A DNA stretch of 64,000 bases from Panicum virgatum (GCF_016808335.1 NC_053137.1:3122955-3186954), one strand, 5' to 3'. Shown: positions 33,877-46,853, counted from the stretch's first letter. Made by a program: numbers and translations. Notes: a model not told the origin generated them from the sequence alone.

Positions 33877-33982
33877 GTAGTTTTGTCCAGTTGACTTCCG
33901 AATGAAATTTGAGTCCGAGCCTTTGCTTCTACCCGGTACGAGCAACGTTTTCTTTCTTAAATTTGTAGTACTATAGCTAGTA

Positions 33983-34132
33983 TATCCACTCTATTCGCTG
34001 TATTCAGCCAACAGTGTTTTTCTCTCACATCAAATCAGCACCAGCCAGCAGCCACCAGCCAGGCAGTAGTACTTTTCTCTCACAACAAATCAGCACCAGC
34101 CACCAGTCCCAGCACAACGAACAGAGTGGATA
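33983..34132. mobile_element. Short foldback MITE (150 bp), unclassified
   Basis: The 15-bp ends tatccactctattcg and (reverse-complemented) tatccactctgttcg match at 14 of 15 positions. The interior contains two partly repeated segments with 'ttttctctcaca-caaatcagca' and 'ccagccaccag'. A clear target duplication is not seen outside the arms. Confidence 0.5.
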
Positions 34133-36500
34133 ATCGAGAGAGTCAGAGACCTTACGATGCTTGTAGGAGGGCATTTATGTCACGTATAATTAGCTGCCAT
34201 GTCACCTTTTAAGCTTGTCCGGGCCCATACGTATCCGTAGCTGCTGCACGTACTACACTGTAGCTAGTTTAATCTAGTTTATAGAAAAAAATAATTTGAA
34301 TGTCAAATAAGAATAATTAGATTTATTATGATATATTTTTATAATTAAATTATTTAACGTGTTACTAGATGTTAATATTCTTCTCAGCAAATTTAGTTAA
34401 ATTTAAGCTATTTTTAACTTTGACTTAGAACAAACTACAATACTTTATATCTCAGGACGGAGGAAGTAGTCTTCAAACTACAAACCCAGCCCAAGATGAT
34501 GTGGTGTAGAAAGCAACAACCTGAAACTGGCCAAATGCTGCTGTTTTCTGCGATCGAGCTAGACATCCACAACCACAAGCTTTGTTTAGCTTGAGGCATC
34601 ACGGATTTCGCGTGAACGACAGGCAAATTCAACGGTGCCGTGTGAAGTATGAGGCCAGTCCGGTCCGGTGGTCTTCACCCTCCCAGCCTCCCAGGTGTCT
34701 CCAGCAAGTGGTGGTCAGAGGGGTCTGCTCGTCTCCACTCTCCATGATCTGAACGGTCGCTGAGTGTGCCACTGCACAACACTTGACTTCTGAGTCTTAC
34801 CTTAATCTTGACATGATCTCATCTATCCATTGAGAGAGACTGCCACTCTTCAGTCGTGACACACATGGTGTAGTGATTTGTCATCATTGCAAAACCCCGG
34901 CGGGTCGAAAAATTTCGGTAAGTTACTTGCCAAAAAGAAAAGGTAACCGACATTGTATTATATAGGTTGTGAATATATAAGTGCAGGATCTGTTATATTT
35001 CACCATAATTTTCAGTAAAATATAAAATCATGAATCCAATGGTACACAAAACAGCGGAAGACGGTTTGGAAGAACTAGGTCTTTTCATTTTGTTTGTAAT
35101 GCGCTGCTCAGAAAACATTAATAAGCATACCTATTGTGAAATAAATTGAAGTAAAATAAGAATTAAAATGATTTAATTCTCAGACCTCTAGATGAAAAAA
35201 TATTTCAATTTACAATATTGTCATACATTATGTAGATATACGAGGTCTCTGCGCAACATACAACGACATATTTGGAAGTACGCGGAATTTTGCAAACAGT
35301 GCTGATGACACTTGTTAGTTAACCATGTTGCCACTTGGCCACAAATGCAACCACACAAAAACCACTCTCGCTAAAGTCCCAGCCAAACTATTGGCCTAGG
35401 AAATTAAGCCTATGTCTAATAGTACCCCCACCAAAAAAAAGAATACAACGCACACATACCAAACACAAATTATCACAAACTCACAAGATGACATGAATAG
35501 CACACTTTCATTTTATATAGAAAAAGGCATCTCTCTCAAAAGAAACCAAAAAACCTCTCATTATCCTCTATAGGAGGATATCATCATCACCTCTATCCCC
35601 ATCAAATGCTTAGTATGAGGGCAAAAAGACGTGACACCTGCTTTGTGGCAAACAAAGGATCCAAAAGGAATCGCTTTCATGCAGAGAGAGAGAGAGCGCA
35701 ATGAATTTACATTTGTGAAGTAAAAGTGGTGTGAGGTCGGTGGGGCCACTGTGCTCCCTCTTTCTAGACTGTCCTTGCATATTTTTTTCCGAAAATAAAT
35801 GTCCTTGCATATTCCTGTGGTGAAAATAAGTCACCAGAGTTGCTCCGTAAATGTGGTAAATAGAGTCAAAACCCAGTCACAAGAGACCATCACCAGCATA
35901 TTGCTGTGTGTATACTGTAACCAGATCATTGATCTTTCAACTAAACTGGTCTTTCATACCATCCCTCATTGCAACATATCACCTCGCTATGTGAGAGCAG
36001 AAAGCTGCGCCTGATGGAGCTGATGAAGACGGTCGCGTGAACCTGAAGTCTACGAATGGAGCCTTTTCTTTTCAGCACCTCGATCGGTCTCAACTCTCAA
36101 CGAGACACACAACACAAGCACAGGCATAGCCTCGCTGGTAGACCAGACCAGCTAAGCCTGCCAGTGGGGAACGGATCTGATCTCATCTGATCCATGCATT
36201 CATGAACTGATGGAACTGCATGTCATGTAGTTTCAGTCAGTCAGGCTGGCTGCTACGACAGGTCGTAGGAGGCGTAGAATCTCAACAAGCGGAGCAGACT
36301 ACATGCCCTCCGTTTGACCAGCTCAAGACCCGAGAAGAAAACATCCATCCAACGAATCTGAAGCCATCAGCATAAAACATCACTATGGTTGAATGGATAA
36401 AGGTTTAGTATTTTGCATGGAGAACTGAATTCAGAAACCAGCAACTTACATTATTCAAGAAAAGGAATTCAGAAATCAAACCAGCTGCCATGAAGAGCTT
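34133..36500. other. Intergenic region
   Basis: No supported gene. 34262-34470 ends in ggacggaggaagta, the right terminus of a degraded Stowaway MITE whose left end is not recognisable. A (ga)n microsatellite lies at 35684-35697. The remainder is AT-rich with nothing I can name. Confidence 0.45.
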
Positions 36501-36504
36501 ATAT

Positions 36505-36712
36505 TTAGTAAAACACTGTAGTATTTTCATTTGTATTTGATAATTATTATCTTGTTATAGATTAATTAGATTCATTAGATTCGTCTTGTGATTTATAAAC
36601 AAACTATACAATTAATTTTTTATTTCGTGTAGATTTAATACTTCGTACATGCGTTTGAAAAATTCGATGCCACGGTAAATCTTGTAAAATTTTCGTATCC
36701 TCTCCATCCATA
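36505..36712. mobile_element. Tourist-like MITE relic
   Basis: It contains 'gattcattagattcgtct' and 'tttaatacttcgtacatgcg', the interior signature of the same MITE group seen at 57470-57729. Termini are not intact. Confidence 0.4.
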
Positions 36713-37086
36713 AGAACAGTAGTGGCCGCCGTAGGGCAGCATCTGCCGTGCATATAGGTTCTAGCTAGGGTTCCAAATTAAAAAAGGACACCGTGGGTGA
36801 CATTGCTTTAAGTCCCATCCAGCTGTGTTCGATAAGATTCGGTTCTTTTAACCAGCTCGCTGAGGAAGGAGCAGAATTGTGAACCGTGAAATGTAATCAT
36901 GTGCTTGGTTTTAGTTGTAGTTACACGGGCATCAAGTGTTGATGGAGAGCTGCTGTGGAGGTGCTGTGGATGGATCGTGTGGTGAATGGCGGTGAAGGCC
37001 AGCCGAGACCGAAGCTCAGGCCGGGGCGGCAGCTGTGGCGTCCACTCCTGAATCGAGGACACAAGCACCGGTGAATGGCGGACAGT

Positions 37087-37452
37087 CTTTGGTTGCAAAT
37101 AGACTTTATTTAGTACTTCATACGGGCATTCGTCTTTTTGTGTAAATTTGATGTGACATCAAACCAAACAAGGAGTGCTAAATGAAGTCTATTTGCAAAA
37201 CTTTTTCAGAAAAGAGTGTAACTTTTCAAGACGAATCTAATGACGGTAATTAATTAATTATTTGCTACATTGATGCTACAGTAACCATCTTCTAATCACA
37301 CGGTCAAAGGTCTCATTAGATTCGTCACGAGATTTACACGGGGGTTGTAGATGTGGTTTTGTAATTAGACTATATTTAATACTCTAAATTAGTGATCAAA
37401 TGGCTAAAAAAATTTCGTGAAAATTTTTACACACTAAACCAAACACGGCCCA
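37087..37452. mobile_element. Tourist-like foldback MITE
   Basis: The interior dyad 'gacgaatctaatgac ... cattagattcgtc' (37219-37326) is flanked on both sides by 'agtctatttgc' / 'tagactatattta' sequence. The right end reads aaaccaaacacggcc. The left end overlaps a partial copy of the same repeat (37087-37160), as if two copies are joined. The TTA/TAA target duplication could not be set. Confidence 0.55.
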
Positions 37453-37740
37453 AGAGGCCCAAGCCCCAGAGGGCGAGATGTTGAGTGAGTGGTCTCGATC
37501 GGGCGTGTGGTCACCAGCACCTACCAATTAAGCGTGTCCTGCCTGCTGCCGATGATGGTTGAGCTCGATCTGGCTCGAAATGGGACGCATGCGATTGCCA
37601 TGCATCGTCGTACCGATTCCCCTTCTGCCACGGGTGTATGCCATTGCCAAGCCGCAAAGCAGCCTGGCGTGCTGCTGCATCACGTGTGGGCTGTTTGTTC
37701 GATCATCCATAGCTTCGAGTCTGGGATGGAAGCGGATGTG

Positions 37741-38400
37741 ATCTAATGAATTCGTATGGAATCGGATTTGGATAGCACTAGTTTTTACTTCATTTAATTC
37801 GACCGTGATATGAATTCGGATGTTCTCGGATACGAATGCAAAACAATACCTCATCAGATTCGAATTCGTATATTTACTCAATGTATAAGATAATGTTTAT
37901 ATATTTTCTTTATTAGTATTTTTGAATATAAAATCATTAAACAAGTAGAAACTAAAGTTTAATAATATAACAAAGATAAATAACTTAAAATAATAAATTT
38001 ATCAACAAATATTTCAATAAGTAAATATATAAAAAAATAAAAGTAGACATAAAAATATATTTTAACAAATATTTCAATAAGTATATAAACAATTTTTGTT
38101 AAATATAAATAAAAAATATAAAATTAGTTGCACATATGAATTGATAAAATAAAAATACCTAAAAGTAAATTTAATATTCTTATATATTTATTATTAAAAT
38201 TAATATGACATTGGTTATAAGAAATGGGATGACTTTTAAATTATTTTAGTAAATATGGATACAGATAGTATCGTATTTTGTTGAATACGGACATGAAATC
38301 AGATAGAGAAAATCAATAAAAATTGATTCGAATATATGTACTTTACTATAATATTAAATTTGAATACGAATACAGATATCTATATTGGTGTTTAACCAAA
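37741..38400. repeat. AT-rich repeat with gaatacgaat / gaattcgtat motifs
   Basis: Both sides (37748-37870 and 38260-38400) carry dense gaattcg, ggatacgaat and gaatacggac motifs around an AT-rich core. This layout resembles the ACCGGT-type hAT MITE at 5912, but I cannot identify ends. There are no open frames of note. Confidence 0.35.
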
Positions 38401-38445
38401 TTTGGTAGATACGGAACGAGCCGAACGACTAGACATCCTTTTCTT

Positions 38446-38522
38446 CCGAGTTCCGTCCACACGCATTGCTCCAGCAAGGTGCCGAGTTCCGTCCACACAT
38501 GCTCCATTGCTCCAGCAAGGTG
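38446..38522 (+). repeat. Two-copy tandem repeat (36 and 41 bp)
   Basis: The unit ccgagttccgtccacac...attgctccagcaaggtg occurs at 38446-38481 and 38482-38522. The second copy has a 5-bp insertion. It lies just left of the gypsy element. Confidence 0.85.
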
Positions 38523-38616
38523 CCAGAATTCCAACGACGAGACAGTGTCACCTACTACATGTACACACAGGTGCAAACGAAATCAAATACACTGTAGCAT
38601 TGTTACGGGTGTTAAC

Positions 38617-41502
38617 TGTGAGAACCGCCCAATTTAATACTATTTTAAACGAACCGCCGGTCATTATCATCCAGATGAGAGTTAACACGTGCTTGCCGGA
38701 GAGCGTGACACGTGTTATACCACATCTAGAGACACGAATAACCGACACGTCATTCATCCAAAATAATATCAAATCCGGTAGTCCCGGTATGTGCTCCAAC
38801 ATACGCCCAGAATCAGCATATGCACACACCGTTTACAATCGAATACATAGCCAACAATCCACAAAGAGCAGTTATATAAAACCAGAGTTCGAGACTTAAT
38901 ATTACAAGTTCAACATAGGTGGGTTTCAAGCTTCACTTTACAAGCCTTGGGCTCACGCGAGTCATATTAAACATAGATTTAGGGCTTATTGAAAATACAT
39001 GCTCTCCCGAAGCTCAGCTACGATAAAACTTACTTAAGATGATGATGCCTTGCTCAAGGACATCACCACAGCAACAACAGCCTACTCTTCCCCTGCATTA
39101 GGATCAGCGGGGTAGAAATGGCCGAACACCACTTCCGGCTCACCTGCAACTAGGTTTAGAAAGCACCCTGAGTACAAAAGGTACTCCGCAAGACTTACGC
39201 GATTAAATAAACAAGGATCATGCAAGGCTCAAGTAAAAGCTTTAAGGTTAAGTAATTATTGCATAAGTATTAGCTCTCTACACTATCACCTAGCAGAATT
39301 AATTAATGTTGCCCAAACCCTTAAACCATTTTAGTAAATTAAGAGCATACAAACTAATGAGGCACAGAGGTGCCATCAACCATTTCCAACATAACCGAAA
39401 CTTTCTACGAAGAGTTCAACGGACAAAGAGCTTGCTCATAACCGAGAGCGCGGCAATTCGAATTGATTTAACCTTGCAAGGGTGTACTACTTTACCCACA
39501 CGACGCAAGGACCATGCGACTCACCCAACCCGCTAAAGTTGGATAAGAGGGTACTCGCATCAACCGTTCCCAACATTGGATATGTGGTAGCACAAAAAGG
39601 TGCTCAAAGCCGACGTCATCCACGAACGGTCCTTAAACGATCCAAGCAGACTATGCCCATGTGACTCCATTCACTAGGCCCTACCATTCTGCTCAAACCT
39701 CGATACTACCAACCTCTTAACAACCCAACCGAAACAGTGCGATCAAGGATTATCGGTAAGTGTGATCCTCCAAACTGTTCCTGTCTAGCGAGCAATAGGA
39801 GTACTCTAAGCAGGGCTAAGCATCTAGTCAAGTTAAGTAATTAACTAACTAACTAGTGCCAAGAACACGGATAACAAATCAAGGAAAGGTAATGCATGGA
39901 AGCAGGTACAAGAGTGCAATACATACATACTATATATAACCCAACATTACCTGGTGAGATAACTAACTCAGATTAAATAGGAGCAAGGAATCATGCTTAG
40001 CTGCTTGCCTGGGTTAACTTCGGACTCGACCACGAACGGGACTCCGGGTTCGGGCTCCACGGACTCGGCGGGTTCCACGGGTTCGTTCTCCGACGACTTG
40101 GTCACTAAAATGCATGAATGCGATGCAAGAATTAAGAAATGATCTTAACAACATGCATAAATCATGGAAATAAATGAGCATGCAGAGGACAATACAAAGA
40201 ACTCATGAAAATTGGTTTTGCAGGAAAAGCATTTCCTATAAATAACCATAAATATTTTAGCTTTCAGCCACTCTAAACAAAGTAAATTAGAAAAGGCATG
40301 CAACCTAAACTAAACAAATCCAAAAAAACTATGATGGAAACTAGGTAGGAACACAAGGCTAACAAAACTGGTTTTGCCATTTTCTCACTTTCCAGCACAA
40401 AGTTCTATATTAAACCATATTTTGGCCAGCAAGCACGAAATCGAAACGAAACCCTAACCAACATCAAGGAATCATGTGAACAAGCTGCACCACTGAAAAC
40501 TACACCTCACAAGGAGTCCAACAAAATTTGGTTTGACATTTTTCAAGCAGTATACAAATAACCAAGCAATAAACTAACTTTTGAAAGATAAATCTACAGA
40601 TAATTCTACAACAAGGTAACATGCAAAACAATATTTTTCCTAAGTAGATCTCATCTAGAGGAATCCAACAAAACAAGTTTCACAATTTTTGGAGCTATAC
40701 ATGATTTTCTATGGATTTTGCAAGTTTGCTGAAAAACTAAACCTAAGAAACCCTAGAAAAATTGCTAGGTACACCCCCAGCCGGCCAGCCCAGGCGCCGA
40801 CAGGCGGGGCCCACGGGCCAGCTGCCCACCAGGCCGGGTCAAGGCAAGGTCAGCGGCCTTGACCCGCCCGGGAGCGCGGCCACGGCACGCGCGCGGCGCG
40901 ACGTGCGCGCGCACGCGCGGCGACGGCGGCGGCGGCGCGAGGCGGGGCGGCGAAGCAGGGCCAGAGCAGGGAAGGGAAGGCGCGCATGGCGCGGAGGGGA
41001 TGGAGGCGAGCCTCACCGACGATGACGCGGACCAGGAGCGGTGACGGACCGGCGGCGCGACGAGCAGAGGCGGCGGCGGCGGAGGCGCTCGTCGCCGGCC
41101 CTGCAGGGAGGGAGAAAAGGCCGGGTGAGGGCCAAAATCGGAGGACGGCGACGCGAGGAAGCTCCCCAAGCGAAGAATTGGGGCGGCGCTCACCGGAGCA
41201 GGTGAATCGGCGGCGAGGACGGAGCTCGGCGGCGGCACCAATGGTGGAGGGGGCTAGGGTTTGAGGCGGGTAATGAGGCCGGGGCTCGACGCGGATAAGG
41301 AGAGGGGCGAGGGAGGAGCGAAGGGGCGGCACGGGTCGCGAGGATGAACGGCACGTGGCGCGGCTCACGAGGATGGACGCCGACGGGCGACGCGTGCGCG
41401 CGGCGCCGAACAGAGCAGGGAGGAGAGAAGGGAAGGGGCTGACAGGTGGGCCCAGGGGCGATTTTTATTTTCTTTCCCCCCTTTTTTTTCAGGGCTGTGA
41501 CA
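38617..41502 (-). repeat. 3' LTR of the gypsy element (2,886 bp)
   Basis: On the minus strand the LTR begins TGTCACAGCCC and ends GGTTCTCACA. About 740 bp at its 5' side (40760-41500) is very GC-rich, and the rest is AT-rich. It contains the dyad GAGTAC-aaaag-GTACTC at 39170-39186. Open frames in the GC-rich block (for example 40765-41241, minus) are present in both LTR copies, but they show no family and are probably compositional. Confidence 0.95.
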
Positions 41503-41519
41503 ACTCTCCCCCCCTTAAG
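41503..41519 (-). other. Polypurine tract
   Basis: Read on the minus strand the sequence cttaagggggggagagt directly abuts the TGTCACAG start of the 3' LTR. This is the expected site for plus-strand DNA priming in LTR retrotransposons. Confidence 0.9.
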
Positions 41520-41747
41520 AAAATCTCGTCCCGAGATTTAGGTAGACAAAAGGGGAAGGATAAAACTCGGACTAGGTTGAGGCCATAATCACCTAGACAA
41601 GATAAACATTCAAGAGATGATGCACAAAGGCAAGGATGATGTGGTGAGAGACATTCCTAGGGTTCTCTTGATGGTGACTGTGTCCACATATATAACATCT
41701 AGAACTATGAACTTCATCAAGAAAGTGGGGTGGGGTAGGGAGAAAAC

Positions 41748-43049
41748 TTACTCATCGGAAAAGAAATCCGGATATTCTTGACGTAACCGATCCTCACGCT
41801 CCCACGTGGCTTCATCTTCGGAATGATTACTCCATTGAACCTTCACAAACTTCACCATGTTACGCTTCACCTTTCTTTCATCTCGATCAAGAATGGCTAT
41901 TGGGTGTTCTTCGTAGGTAAGGCCCGGTTGAAGATCAAGTGACTCAAGGTCGACGGCGTCAGCTGGAACACGATGGCACTGCTTCAACTGAGAGATATGA
42001 AAGACATTGTGCACTGCGGAGAGTGATTGAGGAAGTTCCAATTGATAGGCCACTGCTCCAACTTTCTTGATGATTCGAAAAGGTCTGACATAGCGTGGCG
42101 CTAACTTTCCTCTGACTTGAAAACGGCGAGTGCCCTTAAATGGGGAAACCTTGAGATAGACATAATCACCAATCTTGAGATGTAATTCTCGGCGACGGCG
42201 ATCAGCATAACTCTTTTGACGAGATTGAGCAATGCGAAGATTCTCACGGATAATTCTGACTTGATCCTCAGCATCTTTTACCAAATCCGGACCAAAGAAA
42301 GGTCTTTCTCCAGATTCGGACCAGTTGATCGGAGTTCTACACCGTCTTCCATAGAGAGCTTCAAAAGGTGACATTTTGATACTTGCTTGATAACTATTGT
42401 TGTAAGAAAACTCGGCAAATGGCAAGCAAGTAACCCATTTCTTCTCATATATAAGAGCACAAGCTCGCAACATATCCTCTAGAATTTGATTGACCCTCTC
42501 GGCTTGACCGTCAGTCTGAGGATGATAAGCAGTACTATAGGTGAGTTCAGTCCCCATGGCTTCATGAAGATTTCTCCAAAAGTGAGCAACAAACTGAGGA
42601 CCGCGATCAGAGACAATTTTCTTAGGAACACCATGAAGACATACAATCCGAGTGAGATACAGCTCCGCATATTGCTTAATTTGATAAGTAGTCTTTACTG
42701 GAAGAAAATGAGCCGACTTCGTCAATCGATCCACAATTACCCAGATAGAATCATACCCTTGAGAAGACCTGGGTAATCCAGTGATGAAATCCATTCCAAT
42801 TTCCTCCCACTTCCATGATGGGATAGGCAAGGGCTGAAGGGTACCAGCCGGTTTGAGATGCTCAGCTTTAACCCTTTGGCAAACATCACACTCAGAGACA
42901 TACCGAGCAATTTCTCGCTTCATACGAGTCCACCAAAATCTTTGCTTGAGATCTTGATACATTTTGGTACTGCCCGGATGAATGGAGAATTGAGAACTAT
43001 GGGCTTCATCAAGGATAATTCGCCTGAGGTTGTGATCCTTTGGCACCAC
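41748..43049 (-). CDS. gypsy integrase (C-terminal part of pol after a stop codon)
   Basis: This 433-residue frame follows the upstream gag-pol frame in phase, separated only by a TGA at 43050-43052. The N-terminal zinc-binding HHCC motif (H17, H24, C54, C57) is present, then the catalytic core with D87 ('IGMDFITG'), D148 ('VSDRGPQF') and E184 ('GQAERVNQ'). The C-terminus, about residues 380-433, has the 'VKVQWSNHSEDEATWERED' pattern of a chromodomain-like tail. The enzyme would insert the DNA copy into host chromatin. The 'MVPKDH' start is only the first methionine after the stop; in relatives this is mid-polyprotein. It reaches the polyprotein only if the stop is read through. Confidence 0.92.
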   Translation of the reverse strand: MVPKDHNLRRIILDEAHSSQFSIHPGSTKMYQDLKQRFWWTRMKREIARYVSECDVCQRVKAEHLKPAGTLQPLPIPSWKWEEIGMDFITGLPRSSQGYDSIWVIVDRLTKSAHFLPVKTTYQIKQYAELYLTRIVCLHGVPKKIVSDRGPQFVAHFWRNLHEAMGTELTYSTAYHPQTDGQAERVNQILEDMLRACALIYEKKWVTCLPFAEFSYNNSYQASIKMSPFEALYGRRCRTPINWSESGERPFFGPDLVKDAEDQVRIIRENLRIAQSRQKSYADRRRRELHLKIGDYVYLKVSPFKGTRRFQVRGKLAPRYVRPFRIIKKVGAVAYQLELPQSLSAVHNVFHISQLKQCHRVPADAVDLESLDLQPGLTYEEHPIAILDRDERKVKRNMVKFVKVQWSNHSEDEATWEREDRLRQEYPDFFSDE

Positions 43050-43052
43050 GAT

Positions 43053-46000
43053 TCACTTCCCAAAGAATAGAACTCCTTCATTATCCGTAGAGAAGCATCG
43101 AGCTTTACCCTCATTCATTAACTCCCGAATTCGAGCCATACCCTTATTCTTCTTTTGGACTTTCTTAATTTGGTCATAAAGATCAGATCTGACTGTGAGA
43201 GTAGCAAGATAGCCTTCTTTGACCATAGAAATTCGAAGTTTCCGAAGATCATCACAGAGAGTATGCATAGGAGGAGCTATGGTCAAGCAGTTGCATTGAA
43301 CCTTTCGACTTAGTGCATCAGCGACGACATTCGCCTTACCAGGATGATAGTGCACCTCAATGTCATAATCCTTGATCAGTTCAAGCCATCGACGTTGCCT
43401 CATGTTTAGATCAGATTGAGTGAAAATGTACTTGAGACTTTTGTGATCAGTATAGATGTTGCAGTGATTACCAAGCAGATAATGACGCCATATCTTTAGA
43501 GCATGGACAACAGTCGCAAGCTCTAAATCATGGGTAGGATAATTTTCTTCATGTCGCTTGAGTTGACGAGAAGCATAGGCCACCACTCGGCCTTCTTGCA
43601 TAAGAACACAGCCAAGACCAATGCGAGAAGCATCGCAATAGACATCAAAGCTCTTGGAAATATCCGGCTGAGCAAGAACTGGAGCAGTAGTGAGACGATC
43701 CTTAAAGGTTTGAAAGGCTTCTTCACAGGCTGGGGACCACTCAAACTTGACCCCATTCTTCAGTAACTCGGTCATAGGCTTTGCAATTTTAGAGAAATTC
43801 TCTATGAACCGGCGGTAATATCCCGCAAGTCCCAGAAAACTCCGAACCTCATGGGCATTCTGAGGTTGCTTCCAATCCAGAACATCTTGCACCTTACTAG
43901 GATCTACAGCAATACCATCCTTGGAGAGGACATGACCAAGAAAAGATACCTCTTCAAGCCAAAACTCACATTTGCTAAACTTAGCATAAAGACGATGCTC
44001 CCTAAGTTTTTGAAGGACAATCTGAATGTGACGAGCATGATCTTCTTTGGTCTTGGAATAAATGAGGATATCATCAATGAAGATGATCACAAAGACATCC
44101 AGTTCCTCCATGAAGATGCTATTCATCAGATACATGAAATAAGCCGGTGCATTGGTGAGGCCGAAAGACATGACAGTGAATTCATAGAGACCATATCTAG
44201 TAGAGAAAGCCGTTTTCGGAATGTCTTCAATTCGAATCTTGATTTGATGATAACCCAACCTTAAATCAATCTTAGAAAAATAACGAGCTCCAAAGAGTTG
44301 ATCAAACAAGATATCAATCCGTGGAAGAGGATATTTGTTCTTGATAGTGACTTCATTCAACGGACGATAATCAACACACATCCGTAAACTATCATCCTTC
44401 TTCTTCACAAAAAGAGCCGGGCATCCCCAAGGAGAGGAGCTCGGACGAATGAAACCCTTATCCAATAAAGTCTTGAGTTGTTTCTTCAATTCTTTCAACT
44501 CATTGGGAGGCATTCGGTAGGGCTGTCTGGAGATGGGAGCTGTTCCGGGCTTGAGCTCTATGACAAATTCAACCTCACGATCAGGAGGCATACCCGGTAA
44601 TTCTTCTGGAAAGACATCCGGATACTCACAAACCACGGGAATATCTTCCAACACCGTGGCTATGGTACTCGCCAAGGCATATAAACAAGATTCCACCTTG
44701 GCAAGAGACAGTAAAACTCTACTCCCAGAAGGGTGCAAAAGATCAATGGTTCGGGGCCCACATTTGATAATTCCATCATGTTTACCCAACCAATTCATCC
44801 CAAGAATCACATCTAAGCCCAACTTGTCTAGGATAAGAAGATTAGCACGAAAAGTGGCTCCCTCAATGAGAATTGGAACCTTATCCACAAAATTTCTAGC
44901 AATAATTTCCCAACCTGGTGATTCTATATGATATGGTACTTGTAGGTTTTGTATCTCAAGTTTACTATGCAGCACAAATTTCTTGTTGATGAATGAAAGA
45001 GTTGCCCCAGAATCAAAAAGAACCATAGCAGTGTGAGAGTTGATTAGGAGCGTACCCATGAGGACTTCGGCATCCTCCGGAACTTCTTCAGCGGTGGTGT
45101 AGTTGAGACGACCACGCTTAGGAGCCTGTTGTGGCTTGACTTCCTGACGCGATGCTTGAGGCGGAGGAGCATTGGGTCTAGGTGCATTGAAGGCACCACC
45201 ACGCCTCGGAGAGGGGCAATCCCTGGAGATGTGGCCGAGGCCACCACAATTGAAGCATGGACCCTTTGCGGCAACACCTGGGTTGTTCCAATAGGCATTG
45301 ACCGGCCTAAGAGCTTGTCCTTGAGAAGGTTGAGGGTGACGCACAATCCACATAGGACGAGGAGGTTGCGTACCCGGTGCCCGAGGTAGAAAAGGAGAAG
45401 GCCCCAGACGTGTACGTGAGGAGCTACCGCCCGCAGAGGTAGGAGCAGGACGCTTGTTCTTTGCCTCAAGATTCTTCATCTTGTGCTCAGCTCTGATAGC
45501 AATATTCACCAAGTCATTGAAATCCTCAAACTTGGTAGTGGAGAGCTTGTCCTGTAACTCTGCAGAGAACCCATCATACAGGCGTTCTTGCTTTTTGGCA
45601 TCGGTGGCCACTTCTTCAGGTGCATATTGGGAGAGAGTATTGAAGGCATTGACATAGGCCATCACATCACGACCTCCTTGAGTGAGATTCAGAAACTCCT
45701 TCTTCTTGATGTCCATGATGCCCTTGGGAATATGGAAGGAGCGAAAAGCTGTGCGGAACTCCTCCCATGTGAAGCGGTAGTTGGCAGGGTGAGATGCCTT
45801 GAAGTTCCGCCACCAAACCCCAGGGGCATCATGCAGTTGATGAGCAGCAAAAAGAACCTTCTCATGGGGCTCACACTCAATAAGACCAAGCTTTTCTTCA
45901 ATGACATTGAGCCAGAAATCCGCATCCAGAGGATCCTTGGAACCACGGAAGATGGGAGGATTAGTGCGGAAGAAATCCCCGAACCTGTTCACTTGAGGCT

Positions 46001-46208
46001 CAGCTCTTGGACCATTATTGCCGGCATTGCCCAACTGATTGACTAAGTGCGCCATGAGTTCAGTTTGTCGGGCCAGGATGTCCGCGAGGTTTGGGTGAAC
46101 TGGAGGATTAGGAAGGGGATCCTCGTTGTTGCGGTGGTTATTGCCACCCGAACCACTGGCACCATCCCTTTCATTACCCGAACGCAACACCATCCTGTTA
46201 ATAAACAA
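43053..46208 (-). CDS. gypsy gag-pol polyprotein: Gag, protease, reverse transcriptase, RNase H
   Basis: The 1,051-residue frame encodes, in order: a retrotransposon Gag region (about 75-245), a CCHC zinc knuckle '[14 protein letters not shown]' (318-331), an aspartic protease '[11 protein letters not shown]' (active site 399-401), reverse transcriptase from about 565 to 740 with catalytic box 'FIDD' (710-713, in place of the usual YVDD), and RNase H from about 853 ('VYCDAS', D859) to 'VVADALS' (D964). Gag packages the RNA, protease cuts the polyprotein, and RT/RNase H make the DNA. A start at the second methionine ('MVLRSGNE', residue 6) is equally likely. It ends at a TGA (43050-43052), after which integrase continues in phase. 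Confidence 0.95.
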   Translation of the reverse strand: MFINRMVLRSGNERDGASGSGGNNHRNNEDPLPNPPVHPNLADILARQTELMAHLVNQLGNAGNNGPRAEPQVNRFGDFFRTNPPIFRGSKDPLDADFWLNVIEEKLGLIECEPHEKVLFAAHQLHDAPGVWWRNFKASHPANYRFTWEEFRTAFRSFHIPKGIMDIKKKEFLNLTQGGRDVMAYVNAFNTLSQYAPEEVATDAKKQERLYDGFSAELQDKLSTTKFEDFNDLVNIAIRAEHKMKNLEAKNKRPAPTSAGGSSSRTRLGPSPFLPRAPGTQPPRPMWIVRHPQPSQGQALRPVNAYWNNPGVAAKGPCFNCGGLGHISRDCPSPRRGGAFNAPRPNAPPPQASRQEVKPQQAPKRGRLNYTTAEEVPEDAEVLMGTLLINSHTAMVLFDSGATLSFINKKFVLHSKLEIQNLQVPYHIESPGWEIIARNFVDKVPILIEGATFRANLLILDKLGLDVILGMNWLGKHDGIIKCGPRTIDLLHPSGSRVLLSLAKVESCLYALASTIATVLEDIPVVCEYPDVFPEELPGMPPDREVEFVIELKPGTAPISRQPYRMPPNELKELKKQLKTLLDKGFIRPSSSPWGCPALFVKKKDDSLRMCVDYRPLNEVTIKNKYPLPRIDILFDQLFGARYFSKIDLRLGYHQIKIRIEDIPKTAFSTRYGLYEFTVMSFGLTNAPAYFMYLMNSIFMEELDVFVIIFIDDILIYSKTKEDHARHIQIVLQKLREHRLYAKFSKCEFWLEEVSFLGHVLSKDGIAVDPSKVQDVLDWKQPQNAHEVRSFLGLAGYYRRFIENFSKIAKPMTELLKNGVKFEWSPACEEAFQTFKDRLTTAPVLAQPDISKSFDVYCDASRIGLGCVLMQEGRVVAYASRQLKRHEENYPTHDLELATVVHALKIWRHYLLGNHCNIYTDHKSLKYIFTQSDLNMRQRRWLELIKDYDIEVHYHPGKANVVADALSRKVQCNCLTIAPPMHTLCDDLRKLRISMVKEGYLATLTVRSDLYDQIKKVQKKNKGMARIRELMNEGKARCFSTDNEGVLFFGK

Positions 46209-46853
46209 AACGGTTAGCGGTCAGGTATGAAAGATAGAGAATGATACTCAAAGGCTGGGCGGAAAGATAATGTGTGGATAACAATCTAACACACGATCAA
46301 CACCAGAATAGCAACTCTAAGAGATAGAGTAGATTTGGTCCACTAAGATCAGCACGAACGAGTTCAACGAAATCTAGATCACGAAACACTAGTTTGATCA
46401 AGTACAAATTTAGAAACCACCTGAAAGAGTATGCATGCATGCAAGGTATGAATGCAATATGACGTTTCCTCACATCGAGAGCACGCCTTAACGTTCTAGC
46501 ACTCACTTACGACCCGAAACAACCGCATTGCCCAGCAGCGCTACAACCCTCCTACTAGCGCTCAGGACAATGGGTGATTCTCACCTTCTCAACCCCGGTA
46601 AAAGGCTCAAAAGGTTTCCAGCAGGAGAAAGAGTTTTCCTACGCTCCTGCTACTCATTCAGACAAGAGAGGTTAAGCATATCTTAATTAAACGAGTGAAG
46701 CAATAAGAGAGAATTAGCTCTAAGACAAAGGAAGAAAGGTAGCATTTCACCTTAAGTTCAAAATTTTAACCAAAGTAAATCTTAGTGCAAGTGATCAAAT
46801 TTTATTTGACTCTCAACCCACTAAGCCAATTTTAGGTTCTTCATGGAAACTCA
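46209..46853 (-). other. gypsy 5' leader between primer site and gag
   Basis: This ~645-bp untranslated leader precedes the gag start on the minus strand. It contains no open frame of note. A packaging signal is expected here but cannot be recognised by eye. Confidence 0.7.

Noticed and set aside
40765..41368. Open frames of 158 and 172 codons, repeated at 49022-49625
   Set aside because: They repeat only because they lie in the two LTRs. No domain is visible and the composition follows GC content.
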